A stretch of DNA of 60,032 nt from an uncultured Sutterella sp. (GTDB lineage: Bacteria; Pseudomonadota; Gammaproteobacteria; Burkholderiales; Burkholderiaceae_F), in assembly GCA_949287305.1 (NCBI GenBank), contig CASEFX010000027.1, forward strand, positions 1 through 60,032, read 5' to 3'. The notes beneath the pieces were generated by a model. It had not been told where the DNA came from, searched no databases, and saw nothing but the letters and a program-made list of their open reading frames with translations. Shown here one piece after another: positions 36,759 through 45,374 of this stretch (its first letter is position 1; each line of letters begins with the position of its first letter). A program made the translations under genes and the position numbers.

Positions 36759-37433
36759 ATGTCCGAACACAAGATTCCCGATCCGAACCAGGTCTTCGCC
36801 AACGAATACGGAACGACCGTGTATCTCAAAAACGTCGTGCACGGAAAGAACATTTCGGTGGGCGACTACACCTATTACGACAGCGACGAAGATCCGACGA
36901 AGTTTCAGGAAAGAAACGTCTTATTCCACTACGAATTCTTCGGCGACCGTCTCGTGATCGGGAAGTTCTGCTCGATCGCGAAGGGCGTGCAGTTCATGAT
37001 GGGCGCGGCCAACCACCGCATGGCGAGTTTCTCCACCTATCCCTTCAACGTCATGGGCGGCCTCTGGCGCGAAACGACGACGCCGCACATCAACGAGCTT
37101 CCGAAGAAGGGCGACACCATTGTCGGCAACGACGTCTGGATCGGACGCGAAACGAAGATCCTCCCGGGCGTCAAGATCGGCGACGGCGCGATCGTCGCGG
37201 CTTATGCGGTCGTGGCGAAGGACGTCCCGCCCTACGCCGTCGTCGCGGGGAACCCCGCGCGGGTCGTCAAGATGCGCTTTCCCGAAGGAGTGGTCGAACT
37301 CCTTCTGAAGCTTCGCTGGTGGGACTGGCCCGTTGAAGAGATCACGGCCTTCCTTCCGGTGCTCACGGACGTGGACGCCGAACGGGCGCTCGAGGGACTT
37401 CGCGCCAAGGCGAGGGAAAAAGGCGTGATTTGA
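36759..37433 (+). CDS. Vat/XAT-type hexapeptide acetyltransferase
   Basis: A 224-residue left-handed beta-helix acetyltransferase of the xenobiotic type. [14 protein letters not shown] is the signature of the Vat (streptogramin A) and CatB (chloramphenicol) families, with the catalytic His in NHRM. Hexapeptide turns ([20 protein letters not shown]) and the [11 protein letters not shown] acetyl-CoA motif follow. Members acetylate hydroxyl groups on antibiotics, but many chromosomal copies have unknown substrates. It starts 20 bases past the cyclophilin terminator with no clear promoter, so read-through is possible. Resistance is therefore only an inference. Confidence 0.85.
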   Translation: MSEHKIPDPNQVFANEYGTTVYLKNVVHGKNISVGDYTYYDSDEDPTKFQERNVLFHYEFFGDRLVIGKFCSIAKGVQFMMGAANHRMASFSTYPFNVMGGLWRETTTPHINELPKKGDTIVGNDVWIGRETKILPGVKIGDGAIVAAYAVVAKDVPPYAVVAGNPARVVKMRFPEGVVELLLKLRWWDWPVEEITAFLPVLTDVDAERALEGLRAKAREKGVI

Positions 37434-37637
37434 GGCTCGGAATCGGTCAAACGACTGTTTGCCGATTTCAGCGAAAATTCTGCAAAATTCGCGCAATCCG
37501 GCTCCGAACTTGCTTTCGCAAAGGCTCGTTGTGTCACCGCCTTGCTTTTTCCGGATTGCGTCTCAAAACCGCGGCAAAGGTGAAGGACAAGGCCTTCGCA
37601 AGGAAGGCTCGTCCACCGGTTTCGTTAGTATATTCGC

Positions 37638-37670
37638 GAAAAATATAGATTTTTCGTTATTGTAATAACG
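37638..37670. promoter_or_regulatory. two touching AT-rich palindromes, possible operator/promoter
   Basis: GAAAAAT (37638-37644) / ATTTTTC (37649-37655) and CGTTATT (37655-37661) / AATAACG (37664-37670) are perfect inverted repeats sharing one base. TATAGA at 37644-37649 could be a -10 box, but the -35 match is poor. No flanking protein gene reads away from this site, so it probably serves the RNA candidate just downstream. Confidence 0.45.
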
Positions 37671-37674
37671 AGGT

Positions 37675-37810
37675 TGATCGAAAAACCAACGACGCACACC
37701 TCCGAAGAAAATGCCTTCCGGCGCACCTCGGGCGACGGAAGGCTTGGTTTGGCAACGGGAATGCACCTGACAAAAGGCCGCGGTGCACAACGCACAGCGG
37801 CCTTTGTCTT
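37675..37810 (+). ncRNA. candidate small structured RNA
   Basis: AAACCAA (37683-37689) pairs with TTGGTTT (37744-37750), and directly inside it GCCTTCCG (37713-37720) pairs with CGGAAGGC (37736-37743). The two helices stack on their 3' side with a 23-base bulge on the 5' side. A terminator hairpin follows at 37773-37805. Minus-strand transcripts coming from dmsB should stop at that hairpin before reaching the helices, so the structure more likely belongs to a plus-strand RNA. Ends and existence are inferred. Confidence 0.35.
37773..37805. terminator. bidirectional terminator
   Basis: AAAGGCCGC (37773-37781) pairs perfectly with GCGGCCTTT (37797-37805). On the minus strand it is followed by a short TTTTG run past dmsB, and on the plus strand by TTTGTCTTT. 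It probably ends both the dms transcript and the RNA candidate. Confidence 0.75.
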
Positions 37811-37850
37811 TCGGACGGTCACGGGGCGCCCGAAGGCGCCCCTCATCGGC

Positions 37851-38432
37851 TTACGCCTCAAGTCCCTTGGGCGGACGGATCACGAGCGAAGGCTTCGTGA
37901 GGTTCGCGTCGGGGAGCGGGGCGATCGTCGCGTGGTCGCCGTACTTCTTGCGAAGCTCGTCGATCGGTCCGAATTCAATCGCGCGCTGCGGGCAGGATTC
38001 CACGCAGATCGGCTGCAGACCGTGATCGAGCCGGTCGGCGCAGGCGTCGCACTTCGACATCTTGCGCGTTGCCGGATTGAGGACGGGCGCTTCGTAGGGG
38101 CAGGCCTTCGCGCAGAGGCCGCAGCCCACGCACTTCTTCGTGTCGATGACGACGAGGCCGTCGGTTTCGCGCTTGTGGTGCGCCTTCGTGGGACAAACCT
38201 TCACGCAGGCCGGATCGGCGCAGTGGTTGCACGAGATCGGAACATAGTAGGCATGAACGTCCTGATGCCAGGCCCCCGTGGCGCGGTCCTGACGCCAGGC
38301 GCCCGTCTGCATTTCGATCACTTTGCGGAAGTTGCGCCCCACCTCGAGGTTGTGCGCGTCCTTGCAGGCGACGACGCAGGTCTTGCAGCCCGTGCACTTC
38401 GTCAAATCGATGTAGAAACCAAGTTGCTTCAT
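37851..38432 (-). CDS. dmsB: DmsB-type four-cluster iron-sulfur subunit
   Basis: A 193-residue ferredoxin-like electron-transfer subunit. Four cysteine groups are visible: CTGCKTCVVAC, CNHCADPACVKVCP, CVGCGLCAKACP and CDACADRLDHGLQPICVESCP, giving four [4Fe-4S] clusters. It passes electrons to the molybdenum subunit DmsA encoded 14 bases upstream, and is carried through Tat by its partner. A DmsC membrane anchor gene would normally follow, but here the reading ends at a terminator, so the electron donor is not encoded locally. Confidence 0.93.
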   Translation of the reverse strand: MKQLGFYIDLTKCTGCKTCVVACKDAHNLEVGRNFRKVIEMQTGAWRQDRATGAWHQDVHAYYVPISCNHCADPACVKVCPTKAHHKRETDGLVVIDTKKCVGCGLCAKACPYEAPVLNPATRKMSKCDACADRLDHGLQPICVESCPQRAIEFGPIDELRKKYGDHATIAPLPDANLTKPSLVIRPPKGLEA

Positions 38433-38446
38433 TTTTCCTTCCTCCC

Positions 38447-40867
38447 TTACGCGACGGTCTTCGCTGCGGCCTTGCGCACTTCAACGAGGTTCGAGTGCTG
38501 GGGATTTCCCTTCGCGAGCGGACTCGGACGGTGTCCCGTAAGCGTATTGATGTTGGCGCCGACGTCGACGAGACGGCCGTTCTTCATCACGGGCTTGTAC
38601 CAGGCGCCCTGCGGCACGGCGCAGACGCCCGGGATGATGCGCTTCGTGACGTGCACGGGCACTTCAATCATGCCGCGGTCGTTGAAGACTTCACAGAGAT
38701 CCCCCTCCTTGAGTCCGCGCGCCTTGGCGTCGATTTCGTTCAAAAGGAGAAGGTCGGGGTGCGCTTCGCGCAGCCACGGCAGGTTGTGGAAGGTCGAGTG
38801 CGTGCGGCCGTGTCCGTGATAACCGAAGCACTGCAGCGGATACTTCTTGTCGAGCTCGTCGCCCGGCATGTCGAAGGTGCGCACGAACTTCGGGAGCGCC
38901 GAAATCACGTCGCCCTCGGGGAGCACCCACTTTTGCGCAAGTTTGGCGAGCCGTTCGGAGTAGATTTCGATCTTGCCCGACGGGGTGTTGAGCGGATGCT
39001 TCTGCGGATCCTCGCGGAAGTCGCGGAACATGATCGGCTCCCAGTTCACTTCAAAGAGCTGCGTGGGCCCCTGCTTCCAGAACGTGTCAAAGTCGGGGAG
39101 TTCGGGATTCACCTTGCGCGTCTCTTCGTAGCACCAGCGGATCCAGCCCTTCTGATCGCGCCCCTCGGTGTATTCCTTCTCGAGGCCGAGCTTCTTGGCG
39201 ATTCCCAGGCAGATTTCCCAGGAAGGACGCTGTTCCCAGGCGGGTTCGACCGCCTTGTGCATCGGGTAGATGCAGGCGAGGTCGCCCATCGAGTCGCCGT
39301 TGCCGCAGATGTCGTCCGTTTCGGGACCGAGCGTGTCAGGCAAAAGAATGTCGGCGTAGCGGGCCGAAGGCGTCATCATGTTGTCGCAGACGACGATGAA
39401 TTCGCACTTCGTGTCGTCGCGGAGCACCTTGTCCGTCCAGTTGCTGTCGCCGTGCTGATTGATGAGGACGTTGCCGCCCGAATTCACGATCATCTTGATC
39501 GAATGGCCGAGCTTCGCACCCTCTTCCAGGCCGCGCAAGCCGTCGTGGATCTCGTCCATTTCCTCGCCGCGCAGAATGGCGTCCGTCCAGAGGAAGACCG
39601 GAATCGTGGCCTTGACGGGGTTCGTGCCCACGGGCAGGTAGACGGGTTCCCAATTCGTGCCGTCCTCCTCCATGCCCGTGGAAGTGCCCGGCAGACCGAC
39701 CTGCCCGGTCAGAATCGGAAGCATCGCGATGGCGCGGGCCGTCTGTTCGCCGTTGGCCTGACGCTGCGGACCGAGCCCCTGCGCGATGAAGCAGGGCTTC
39801 GTCGTGCCGATTTCGCGCGCAAGGCGAACGATCGTTTCGACGGGAACGCCGGTGATGCGGGCGGCGCGTTCGGGCGTCTTGGGGGTCTTGTCTTCGCCTT
39901 CGCCGAGGATGTAGGACTTGTAGTCGCTCTTCTTCGGAGCGGAAGCAGGAAGCGTCTTTTCGTCGTAGCCCACGCAGTACTTGTCAAGGAAGGCCTGATC
40001 GACCCAGCCGTTGCGGATGAGTTCGTAGGCGATGGCTTCGACGAGGGCCGCGTCGGTGCCCGGACGGATCGGGATCCATTCGTCGACCTTCCCGGCCACC
40101 GTGTCGGAGCAGATCGGGTCGATGACGATCGTCTTGGGATGTCCCTTCTCCAGGGCGCAACGGAACTGGAAGCCCTTCGAGCCGCCCGAGCCGCGCGTCA
40201 CCGAAGGATTGTTGCCGAAGGCGACGTAGAGCTTGGCGTTGGCGATCTCCTGAATGCCCGAGGCGGCTTTCTTGCCGTAGGTATAGGGGAAGGCGGCGGA
40301 AATCTGCGCGGACGAGTAGGAACCATAGTACTTGAGGTAGCCCCCCATCAGGTTCATGAGGCGCTGCCAGGCGCGGCGCGAGTTGACGAGCGACTGCTGT
40401 CCCGAGCAATACTGCCAGTAGACGGATTCGTTGCCGTACTTCTCAACGATCTCCTTCCAGCGGCGCGCGATGATTTCGTAGGCTTCGTCCCAGCTGATGC
40501 GCTCGAACTTGGCGTCGCCGCGTTCGCCCACGCGCTTCATCGGGTACTTGAGGCGGTCGGGCGAATAGAGGCGCTGGCGCATGCTGCGGCCCTTCAGGCA
40601 GGCTCGGATTTGGCGCGGCGAGCAGGCGTCGCGGATCGTATTGTCGGTTTCAATGCGGATGACTTTTCCTTCCTTGGAAAAGACGCGCAGGGGGCAGCGG
40701 TTGCCGCAGTTGATGACGCAGGCCGTCCACGTGTAGACGCCGTAGTCATCGACGGCCGCCGCAACGGCGGCGGAAAGTCTCGTCGGAAGAAAACCGCAGG
40801 CGAGAAGCGCGGCGGCGCCGTGCAGTACGCTGCGGCGCCGTACGGGGGTTTCCAAAAGATTCGTCAT
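38447..40867 (-). CDS. dmsA: DmsA-type molybdopterin oxidoreductase
   Basis: An 806-residue exported molybdenum enzyme of the DMSO reductase family. The Tat signal RRRSVLHGAAALLACGF (about 10-26) is followed by FS0-cluster cysteines Cys50, Cys54, Cys58 and Cys90. LYVAFGNNPSVTRGSGG resembles the DmsA segment that carries the serine ligand of molybdenum (Ser227 candidate). The C-terminal MGD-binding part includes CAVPQGAWYKP and GANINTLTGHRPSPL. Likely substrates are S- or N-oxides, but relatives use others. AAGGAGA precedes the ATG at 40867. The apparent longer frame upstream lacks a ribosome site. It is probably co-transcribed with dmsB. Confidence 0.9.
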   Translation of the reverse strand: MTNLLETPVRRRSVLHGAAALLACGFLPTRLSAAVAAAVDDYGVYTWTACVINCGNRCPLRVFSKEGKVIRIETDNTIRDACSPRQIRACLKGRSMRQRLYSPDRLKYPMKRVGERGDAKFERISWDEAYEIIARRWKEIVEKYGNESVYWQYCSGQQSLVNSRRAWQRLMNLMGGYLKYYGSYSSAQISAAFPYTYGKKAASGIQEIANAKLYVAFGNNPSVTRGSGGSKGFQFRCALEKGHPKTIVIDPICSDTVAGKVDEWIPIRPGTDAALVEAIAYELIRNGWVDQAFLDKYCVGYDEKTLPASAPKKSDYKSYILGEGEDKTPKTPERAARITGVPVETIVRLAREIGTTKPCFIAQGLGPQRQANGEQTARAIAMLPILTGQVGLPGTSTGMEEDGTNWEPVYLPVGTNPVKATIPVFLWTDAILRGEEMDEIHDGLRGLEEGAKLGHSIKMIVNSGGNVLINQHGDSNWTDKVLRDDTKCEFIVVCDNMMTPSARYADILLPDTLGPETDDICGNGDSMGDLACIYPMHKAVEPAWEQRPSWEICLGIAKKLGLEKEYTEGRDQKGWIRWCYEETRKVNPELPDFDTFWKQGPTQLFEVNWEPIMFRDFREDPQKHPLNTPSGKIEIYSERLAKLAQKWVLPEGDVISALPKFVRTFDMPGDELDKKYPLQCFGYHGHGRTHSTFHNLPWLREAHPDLLLLNEIDAKARGLKEGDLCEVFNDRGMIEVPVHVTKRIIPGVCAVPQGAWYKPVMKNGRLVDVGANINTLTGHRPSPLAKGNPQHSNLVEVRKAAAKTVA

Positions 40868-41000
40868 GAAGGGTCTCCTTTGAGAGAAAGAACGGAGCCC
40901 CATTCCGGAAGAATGGAAGCGGACCGTTCCCCGACCGACCGCTTCGTTTGCAAGGGATGGATGGAGAACACGAAGCCGTCCGGGCGGGAGAATGGCCCGA

Positions 41001-41043
41001 ATTATCAAAGCCCGCGTTTTCGCCCGCCATATACGGCCGTATA
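41001..41043 (-). promoter_or_regulatory. predicted activator-type promoter of dmsAB with 14-base palindrome
   Basis: TATACGGCCGTATA (41030-41043) is a perfect palindrome. On the minus strand GATAAT (41006-41001) makes a good -10 box while the -35 position (TGGCGG) is poor. If transcription starts about seven bases after the -10, the palindrome centre falls near -42.5, the usual place for an activator that touches RNA polymerase. The neighbouring FixJ-type regulator or an FNR-like protein are candidates. Confidence 0.5.
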
Positions 41044-41074
41044 AGAAGACCCTCGAATGTGCGTTTTTTTAGGG

Positions 41075-42538
41075 TTAGCCCCGAGCCGCCTTTTCCCCGG
41101 CGATCTTCCCGAAGACGAAGGCGTCCGCCAGACCGCAGCCGCCCAACTGATTGCGCCCGTGCAGTCCCCCCGCGGCCTCGCCCGCCGCGTAGAGTCCGGC
41201 AAAGACGCGCCCGTCCGTGCGGAGCACCTCGGCGTCGGGCGTCGTGCGGATGCCTCCCATCGTCGCGTGCACCGTCATGGCCGCGAAAGTCGCCCAGAAG
41301 GGAGGTTCCACAATGAGTTTCGCGTTGCTTACGTCCTTGCCGCAGCTGTCGATGCCGTAACGAATGCCGACGTTGTACTTTCGAACGGTGGCGAGAAGTT
41401 CTCCGGGATCGACTCCGATCTGCCGGGCAAGCGACGCAAGATCGTCCGCCACCCAGGCGTCTCCCGACTCGACCCCCATCACCGTCTCCTTCTGGATCAG
41501 ACGGTTGTAGCTGCGAAAGCCGTCGTCGTCGACGAGCGCAAAGGCGAGAGCCCCCGGCGCCGCGAGGACCGCGTCGCGAACCACGTCGCGCGGCGCGTCT
41601 TCGGCGACGAAGCGCTGTCCGGTTTTGTCGATGAGGATGAAGCGCGTCACGTCGTTGTGGAGACGCACGCGGTGCGTGCGCCCCGGCGGACAACCGGGCT
41701 GACACTGGATTTCTCCCATGTCGACGAGCGCCGCCCCGGCCTTTTGCGCGGCGAGCGTCATCTCGCCCGTCGCGCCGGGGGCGTTGTCGTGCGTCAGGCC
41801 CGCAAAACGCGGGGCAAACCGCGCGACCATCTCGGGATTCGCCCCGAAGCCGCCCGTGGCGAGAACGATGCCCCGGCTCGCCCGAAAGCGCACGCGTCCC
41901 GTCGGTCCCGCGACGAGAAGCGCGACGGCCCGTCCCGAGGCGTCCGTTTCGATCGCCTCGGCCCTGGCGTTGCGCTCGATCGTTACGCCCAGGCGCCTTG
42001 CCGCCAGGAAGAGTTGCCGCACGTAGCCTTCCCCGTTGGGAAGAAGGGGCTTGTGATTGCGGCGAGCCAGACTCCCCGAAATTTCGTAAAGCCGTTCTTC
42101 AAAGCGAACGCCCTTCTCTTCGAGCCAGCGAAGGGTCGGCAGCGCTTCCTTGACGAAGCGTTCGATTTTTGCCCGGTCGGCCGCGGGACCCGCGTTTTCG
42201 ATCATCTGCCGCGCAAAGGCCTCTTCGCTGTCGAGAATGCGTCCGGCCGTCTGCCGCAGGGGATCGACCGCCGCGTAGTAGCCGCTCGCAATCAGCGTGT
42301 TGCCGCCGAGCGTCTCCTCCTTTTCCAGGAGCACGACGCGGGCGCCCGATTCGGCCGCTCGCACTGCGGCGGCGAGCCCCGCGCCGCCCGCTCCCGCCAC
42401 CACGACGTCGTATTGCCGCTCCCGAACGACATCGGGTGACGATTCTTCCCCGGCAAGGACCTTGGGCAACGCCGCCCCGAGGGCGGCGCCCGTCAGGCCG
42501 AGGAAAAGCCTGCGGCGGGAAACCTCCTTCGCGGTCAC
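41075..42538 (-). CDS. Tat-exported FAD reductase of the fumarate reductase flavoprotein family
   Basis: A 487-residue flavoprotein. The Tat signal SRRRLFLGLTGAALG is followed by the FAD-binding VVVAGAGGAGLAAAVRAAESG and the conserved GGNTLIASGY. Substrate-domain parts such as GQRFVAEDAP and HATMGGIRT follow, and GLHGRNQLGGCGLADAFVFG closes the FAD site. Fumarate, urocanate and related reductases share this build. It has no CxxCH haem motif and no covalent-FMN domain, so a separate electron donor is needed. It starts with GTG (42538) overlapping the regulator's stop as GTGA, implying coupled translation. The substrate cannot be told from sequence. Confidence 0.88.
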   Translation of the reverse strand: MTAKEVSRRRLFLGLTGAALGAALPKVLAGEESSPDVVRERQYDVVVAGAGGAGLAAAVRAAESGARVVLLEKEETLGGNTLIASGYYAAVDPLRQTAGRILDSEEAFARQMIENAGPAADRAKIERFVKEALPTLRWLEEKGVRFEERLYEISGSLARRNHKPLLPNGEGYVRQLFLAARRLGVTIERNARAEAIETDASGRAVALLVAGPTGRVRFRASRGIVLATGGFGANPEMVARFAPRFAGLTHDNAPGATGEMTLAAQKAGAALVDMGEIQCQPGCPPGRTHRVRLHNDVTRFILIDKTGQRFVAEDAPRDVVRDAVLAAPGALAFALVDDDGFRSYNRLIQKETVMGVESGDAWVADDLASLARQIGVDPGELLATVRKYNVGIRYGIDSCGKDVSNAKLIVEPPFWATFAAMTVHATMGGIRTTPDAEVLRTDGRVFAGLYAAGEAAGGLHGRNQLGGCGLADAFVFGKIAGEKAARG

Positions 42539-43212
42539 GGTGCGTCTCTCTCGTCGGCAAGAAGCGTAGCCCGAACGAGCGCTCCCGTTTCCTCACGGTC
42601 CTTCGCTTCGACGTCCGCCGACGCCACCCAACGCGCCACTTCGACCGGGGTCTTGACGCCGAGCTTTCGGTAGACGTTCGAGCGGTGCATTTTGACGGCT
42701 TGTTCGGAAACGCCCAACGCCTCCGCGGCGCTCTTGGCGCTCAGCCCTTCCGCCATGCCGCGGGCCACTTCCTTCTCTTTCGGAGTAAGCGTCGCCCAGA
42801 TTTCCGAGAGTTTGCTCTCGTGCGCCTTTCTGCGCAGTTGCGCTTCATGCCATGCGATGAGCCGCCGGCAACTCTCGACGAGCCTCTCGGTTCGGACGGG
42901 CTTTTGGAGAAAATCGGCCGCCCCGTGCTTCACGGCCCAAAGCGCCATGTCGATGTCGCCGTGGCCGCTCAGAAAGACGATCGGGATGTCCCGCCCGGAC
43001 TCCCTCAGTTTGCGCAGACAATCGAGCCCCGACATCCCCTCCATGCGCACGTCGAGAACGACGCACCCCGGACGGCGGACGTCGTCGTCCCGAAGAAAGG
43101 CTTCGGCGCTTTCAAAACCGACAGCGTCGAATCCCGCCATGCGGAGAGCGAAGATTTGCGCGGTACGGAATTCACGGTCGTCGTCGACCAGGCGGATCAG
43201 GGCGGGGAACAT
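42535..43212 (-). CDS. FixJ/TtrR-type response regulator
   Basis: A 225-residue two-domain regulator. The receiver (about 5-120) has the acidic pocket DDD near 10-12, phospho-acceptor Asp54 (VVLDVRM), Ser near 82 (FLSGHGD) and Lys near 103 (LQKPV). The LuxR-type HTH (about 150-212) contains TPKEKEVARGMAEGLSAKSA and VSEQAVKMHRSNVYRKL. The ATG at 43212 begins directly at the receiver; the frame upstream runs into the kinase gene region and is not used. The kinase ends 52 bases before it, and the flavoprotein gene overlaps its end. It probably controls the reductase genes beside it. Confidence 0.92.
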   Translation of the reverse strand: MFPALIRLVDDDREFRTAQIFALRMAGFDAVGFESAEAFLRDDDVRRPGCVVLDVRMEGMSGLDCLRKLRESGRDIPIVFLSGHGDIDMALWAVKHGAADFLQKPVRTERLVESCRRLIAWHEAQLRRKAHESKLSEIWATLTPKEKEVARGMAEGLSAKSAAEALGVSEQAVKMHRSNVYRKLGVKTPVEVARWVASADVEAKDREETGALVRATLLADERDAP

Positions 43213-43264
43213 TCGGACTACATCCGTTGAAAAATAAAGAGTTTCGGAAAATTCGCCTTTTCCG

Positions 43265-45148
43265 TCAAGCACTGTCTTGGACGTCGGACATCGGCAGGAG
43301 CAGCACGGCCCGCAGACCGCCCTCCGGATCTTCACGGCGCTCGAAGCGCAGGAAACCTCCGTGCGCCTCGAGGATGTGCTTCACGATCGTGAGTCCGAGA
43401 CCGAGCCCTTCCTTTTTGAGGCTCTCGACGGGTCGGGCCAGGTGTGAAAACGCTTCGTCGGAGAGTTTCGGACCTTCGTCCTCGACCGTGACGGCCGCCA
43501 GGGCCTCCTTCGTTTCGAGCGAGAAGCGCGCCGCGAGCTCTTCGGGTTCCAGCACGTCGAGATGCAGCGTCATGCGGTTTCGCCCGGGGCGGGCCGCCGC
43601 CGTCATCGCCTGCGCGGCGTTTCGCAGAAGGTTGACGACGGCGAGCTCGAGTTCAAGGGGTTCGACTTCGACCCTCACCGCACGAGACGCGCGGCGGTAG
43701 GCGACGTCGACCTCCGATGCCAAAGACGATTGTCCGAAGGTTCGAAGCGCCCGTTCGGCAAGGTCTCTCAAATCGATCGCCTTTCGGGGATGCTGACGCG
43801 CCTTGGCATAGCCGCGAACGCGTTCGACGATGTCGGAAATGCGCTTCGTTTCCCGAGAGAGATTTTCAGCCGCTTCGCAGAGAAGCTCCCGATCCGCGCC
43901 CGAGCGCAGTCCGATGCCGATGCCGTCGGCATAAGCCGTTGCGGCGGCCAGGGGCTGCCGCACCTCGTGGGCGAACATGCTTGAGAGTTCCGAGACGACG
44001 CCCGCGCGCTCCATTTCGGAGAGTCTCTCGCGCGCGTTCCGCGCCTCTTCGTCGAGCCTTTCCTTTTCAACAATCGTTTCGGAAAGTTCTCTCGTGCGGC
44101 GCTTCACCAGAAGATTCACGCGCAGAACGTGGACGAGCAGGGCCGCGAGGAGCGCAAGTCCCGCCAGTGCGTAGCCGCGGTAGCGCAGCCAAAGGTCCGT
44201 CCAACTCCATTCCTGCAGATAGCCGTAGGGACCGATCCGAAGTTTTCGGTAAAGGTCGTCGACCTTCGTCGTGTCGGATTCGACGCGCCAGGAATACCCT
44301 TCTTTGGTCGGAAGCGCGGAAAGAACGGCGACCGTGATCGCCGTGGCGGTCTCCGACGAAACGTGCCGCGCAAGCCCCAGAACCGCGTCGGGAAACAGTT
44401 CGCCCGAGCGCCAGCAGACGTCCACTTCAAGCGGTTCGTCGGGATCCTGATCGGCCCCCTGCGCGTCGAGCACCCGAAGGCTTCCCAGCGCAAGAATGCC
44501 CGCGCGTTCGAGCCGCTCCAACTGACAGGACGCGAGCACGGCCCCGTCGGCGAGCCCCTCCTGAAGCGCTCTCACCGGGTCGGCGACGCCGTAGCCCGTT
44601 TCGATCACGTTTTCCGCGATTCGGTCGCTCGAGACGCCGATCTCGACCATGCGCCCCAAAAAGAGGAGCCACGGCGAATAGGCTTCGCGGCTTTCGACCG
44701 CGAGGCGCTTGCCGGCGAGGTCGGAAAGCGTCCGAAGCGGGCTTTCTTTCGGAACAACCGCCGTGAAGCCCACTGCACGCCCCGGGTTGCGCGCGCCCGG
44801 GACGGTCCGCATGGCAACGGCCCGAGCCCCCTCCCGGTGCTGAAGCAGTCCGAAGAGCGCACTGTCGGCAAAAAAGAGGTCGATGTCGCCCCGACCGACC
44901 GCGTTCGAGAGATCGCGGCTCGAATATTCCTTCGTGACGAAGCGCGTTTCCGGGAAGGCGGCCCGGAGCGTTCGCATGACGGGCGCAAAGGACTCGACGA
45001 AGAATTCGGGCTCGAGCGTCGACTCGATGCCCACCCGAATTTCGGCGGGCAACGGCGGCGCAAAGGCCTTCGCGTCCCATCCGGAGAGGCAGAGGACGCT
45101 GCCGAGAAGGACGCCGAGAAGAGAAGGAAAGCCGTCGTGTCGACGCAT
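43265..45148 (-). CDS. TtrS-like sensor histidine kinase with periplasmic PhnD-type domain
   Basis: A 627-residue membrane kinase. A signal or membrane segment (about 8-24) precedes a PhnD/substrate-binding-like periplasmic domain (about 33-290: EIRVGIESTLEPEFF, DIDLFFADSALFGLL, GKRLAVES). One membrane helix (about 325-345), a coiled coil (350-385), a HisKA domain with His394 (AHEVRQPL) and an HATPase domain with NLLRNAAQAM and GLGLGLTIVK follow. This arrangement is that of TtrS, which senses tetrathionate. Here the neighbours are DmsAB and a flavoprotein, so another oxidant may be the signal. The ATG at 45148 is chosen because it starts the signal segment. Confidence 0.9.
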   Translation of the reverse strand: MRRHDGFPSLLGVLLGSVLCLSGWDAKAFAPPLPAEIRVGIESTLEPEFFVESFAPVMRTLRAAFPETRFVTKEYSSRDLSNAVGRGDIDLFFADSALFGLLQHREGARAVAMRTVPGARNPGRAVGFTAVVPKESPLRTLSDLAGKRLAVESREAYSPWLLFLGRMVEIGVSSDRIAENVIETGYGVADPVRALQEGLADGAVLASCQLERLERAGILALGSLRVLDAQGADQDPDEPLEVDVCWRSGELFPDAVLGLARHVSSETATAITVAVLSALPTKEGYSWRVESDTTKVDDLYRKLRIGPYGYLQEWSWTDLWLRYRGYALAGLALLAALLVHVLRVNLLVKRRTRELSETIVEKERLDEEARNARERLSEMERAGVVSELSSMFAHEVRQPLAAATAYADGIGIGLRSGADRELLCEAAENLSRETKRISDIVERVRGYAKARQHPRKAIDLRDLAERALRTFGQSSLASEVDVAYRRASRAVRVEVEPLELELAVVNLLRNAAQAMTAAARPGRNRMTLHLDVLEPEELAARFSLETKEALAAVTVEDEGPKLSDEAFSHLARPVESLKKEGLGLGLTIVKHILEAHGGFLRFERREDPEGGLRAVLLLPMSDVQDSA

Positions 45149-45374
45149 GAAGGAAACGGACGAAGGAAAGAAGAGGAAAAAATCGATTGTCCGCCATTCT
45201 ATAGGAGGGCGCTGCGGCAAGAAAACCCGTCCCCGTCCTCTGTGCAACCGTCTCTTCTTTCCGAAAAACGGAAGGGCCTTCGCCCCCGTTCGTCCGTCAC
45301 GGTCGGTCCGAATGGTTGCGAAGGCCCAAAGAACTTCGGAACGCCGGGGTCCCGAAACTTGCGTCAACCGCGCG

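Larger units (their letters stand above)
37434..37850. other. convergent gap without protein genes
   Basis: This 417-base gap lies between the acetyltransferase (plus) and dmsB (minus), both ending here. I see no protein gene. It contains an AT-rich patch with two touching palindromes (37638-37670), a two-helix structured stretch (37683-37750) and a terminator hairpin (37773-37805), listed separately. Confidence 0.6.

Noticed and set aside
37674..38819. Plus-strand open frame starting in the candidate RNA
   Set aside because: It continues antisense through dmsB and into dmsA without domains, so it is not a protein gene.
38495..41044. An 849-codon open frame on the plus strand
   Set aside because: It is the antisense shadow of dmsA; no signal, domain or start context.
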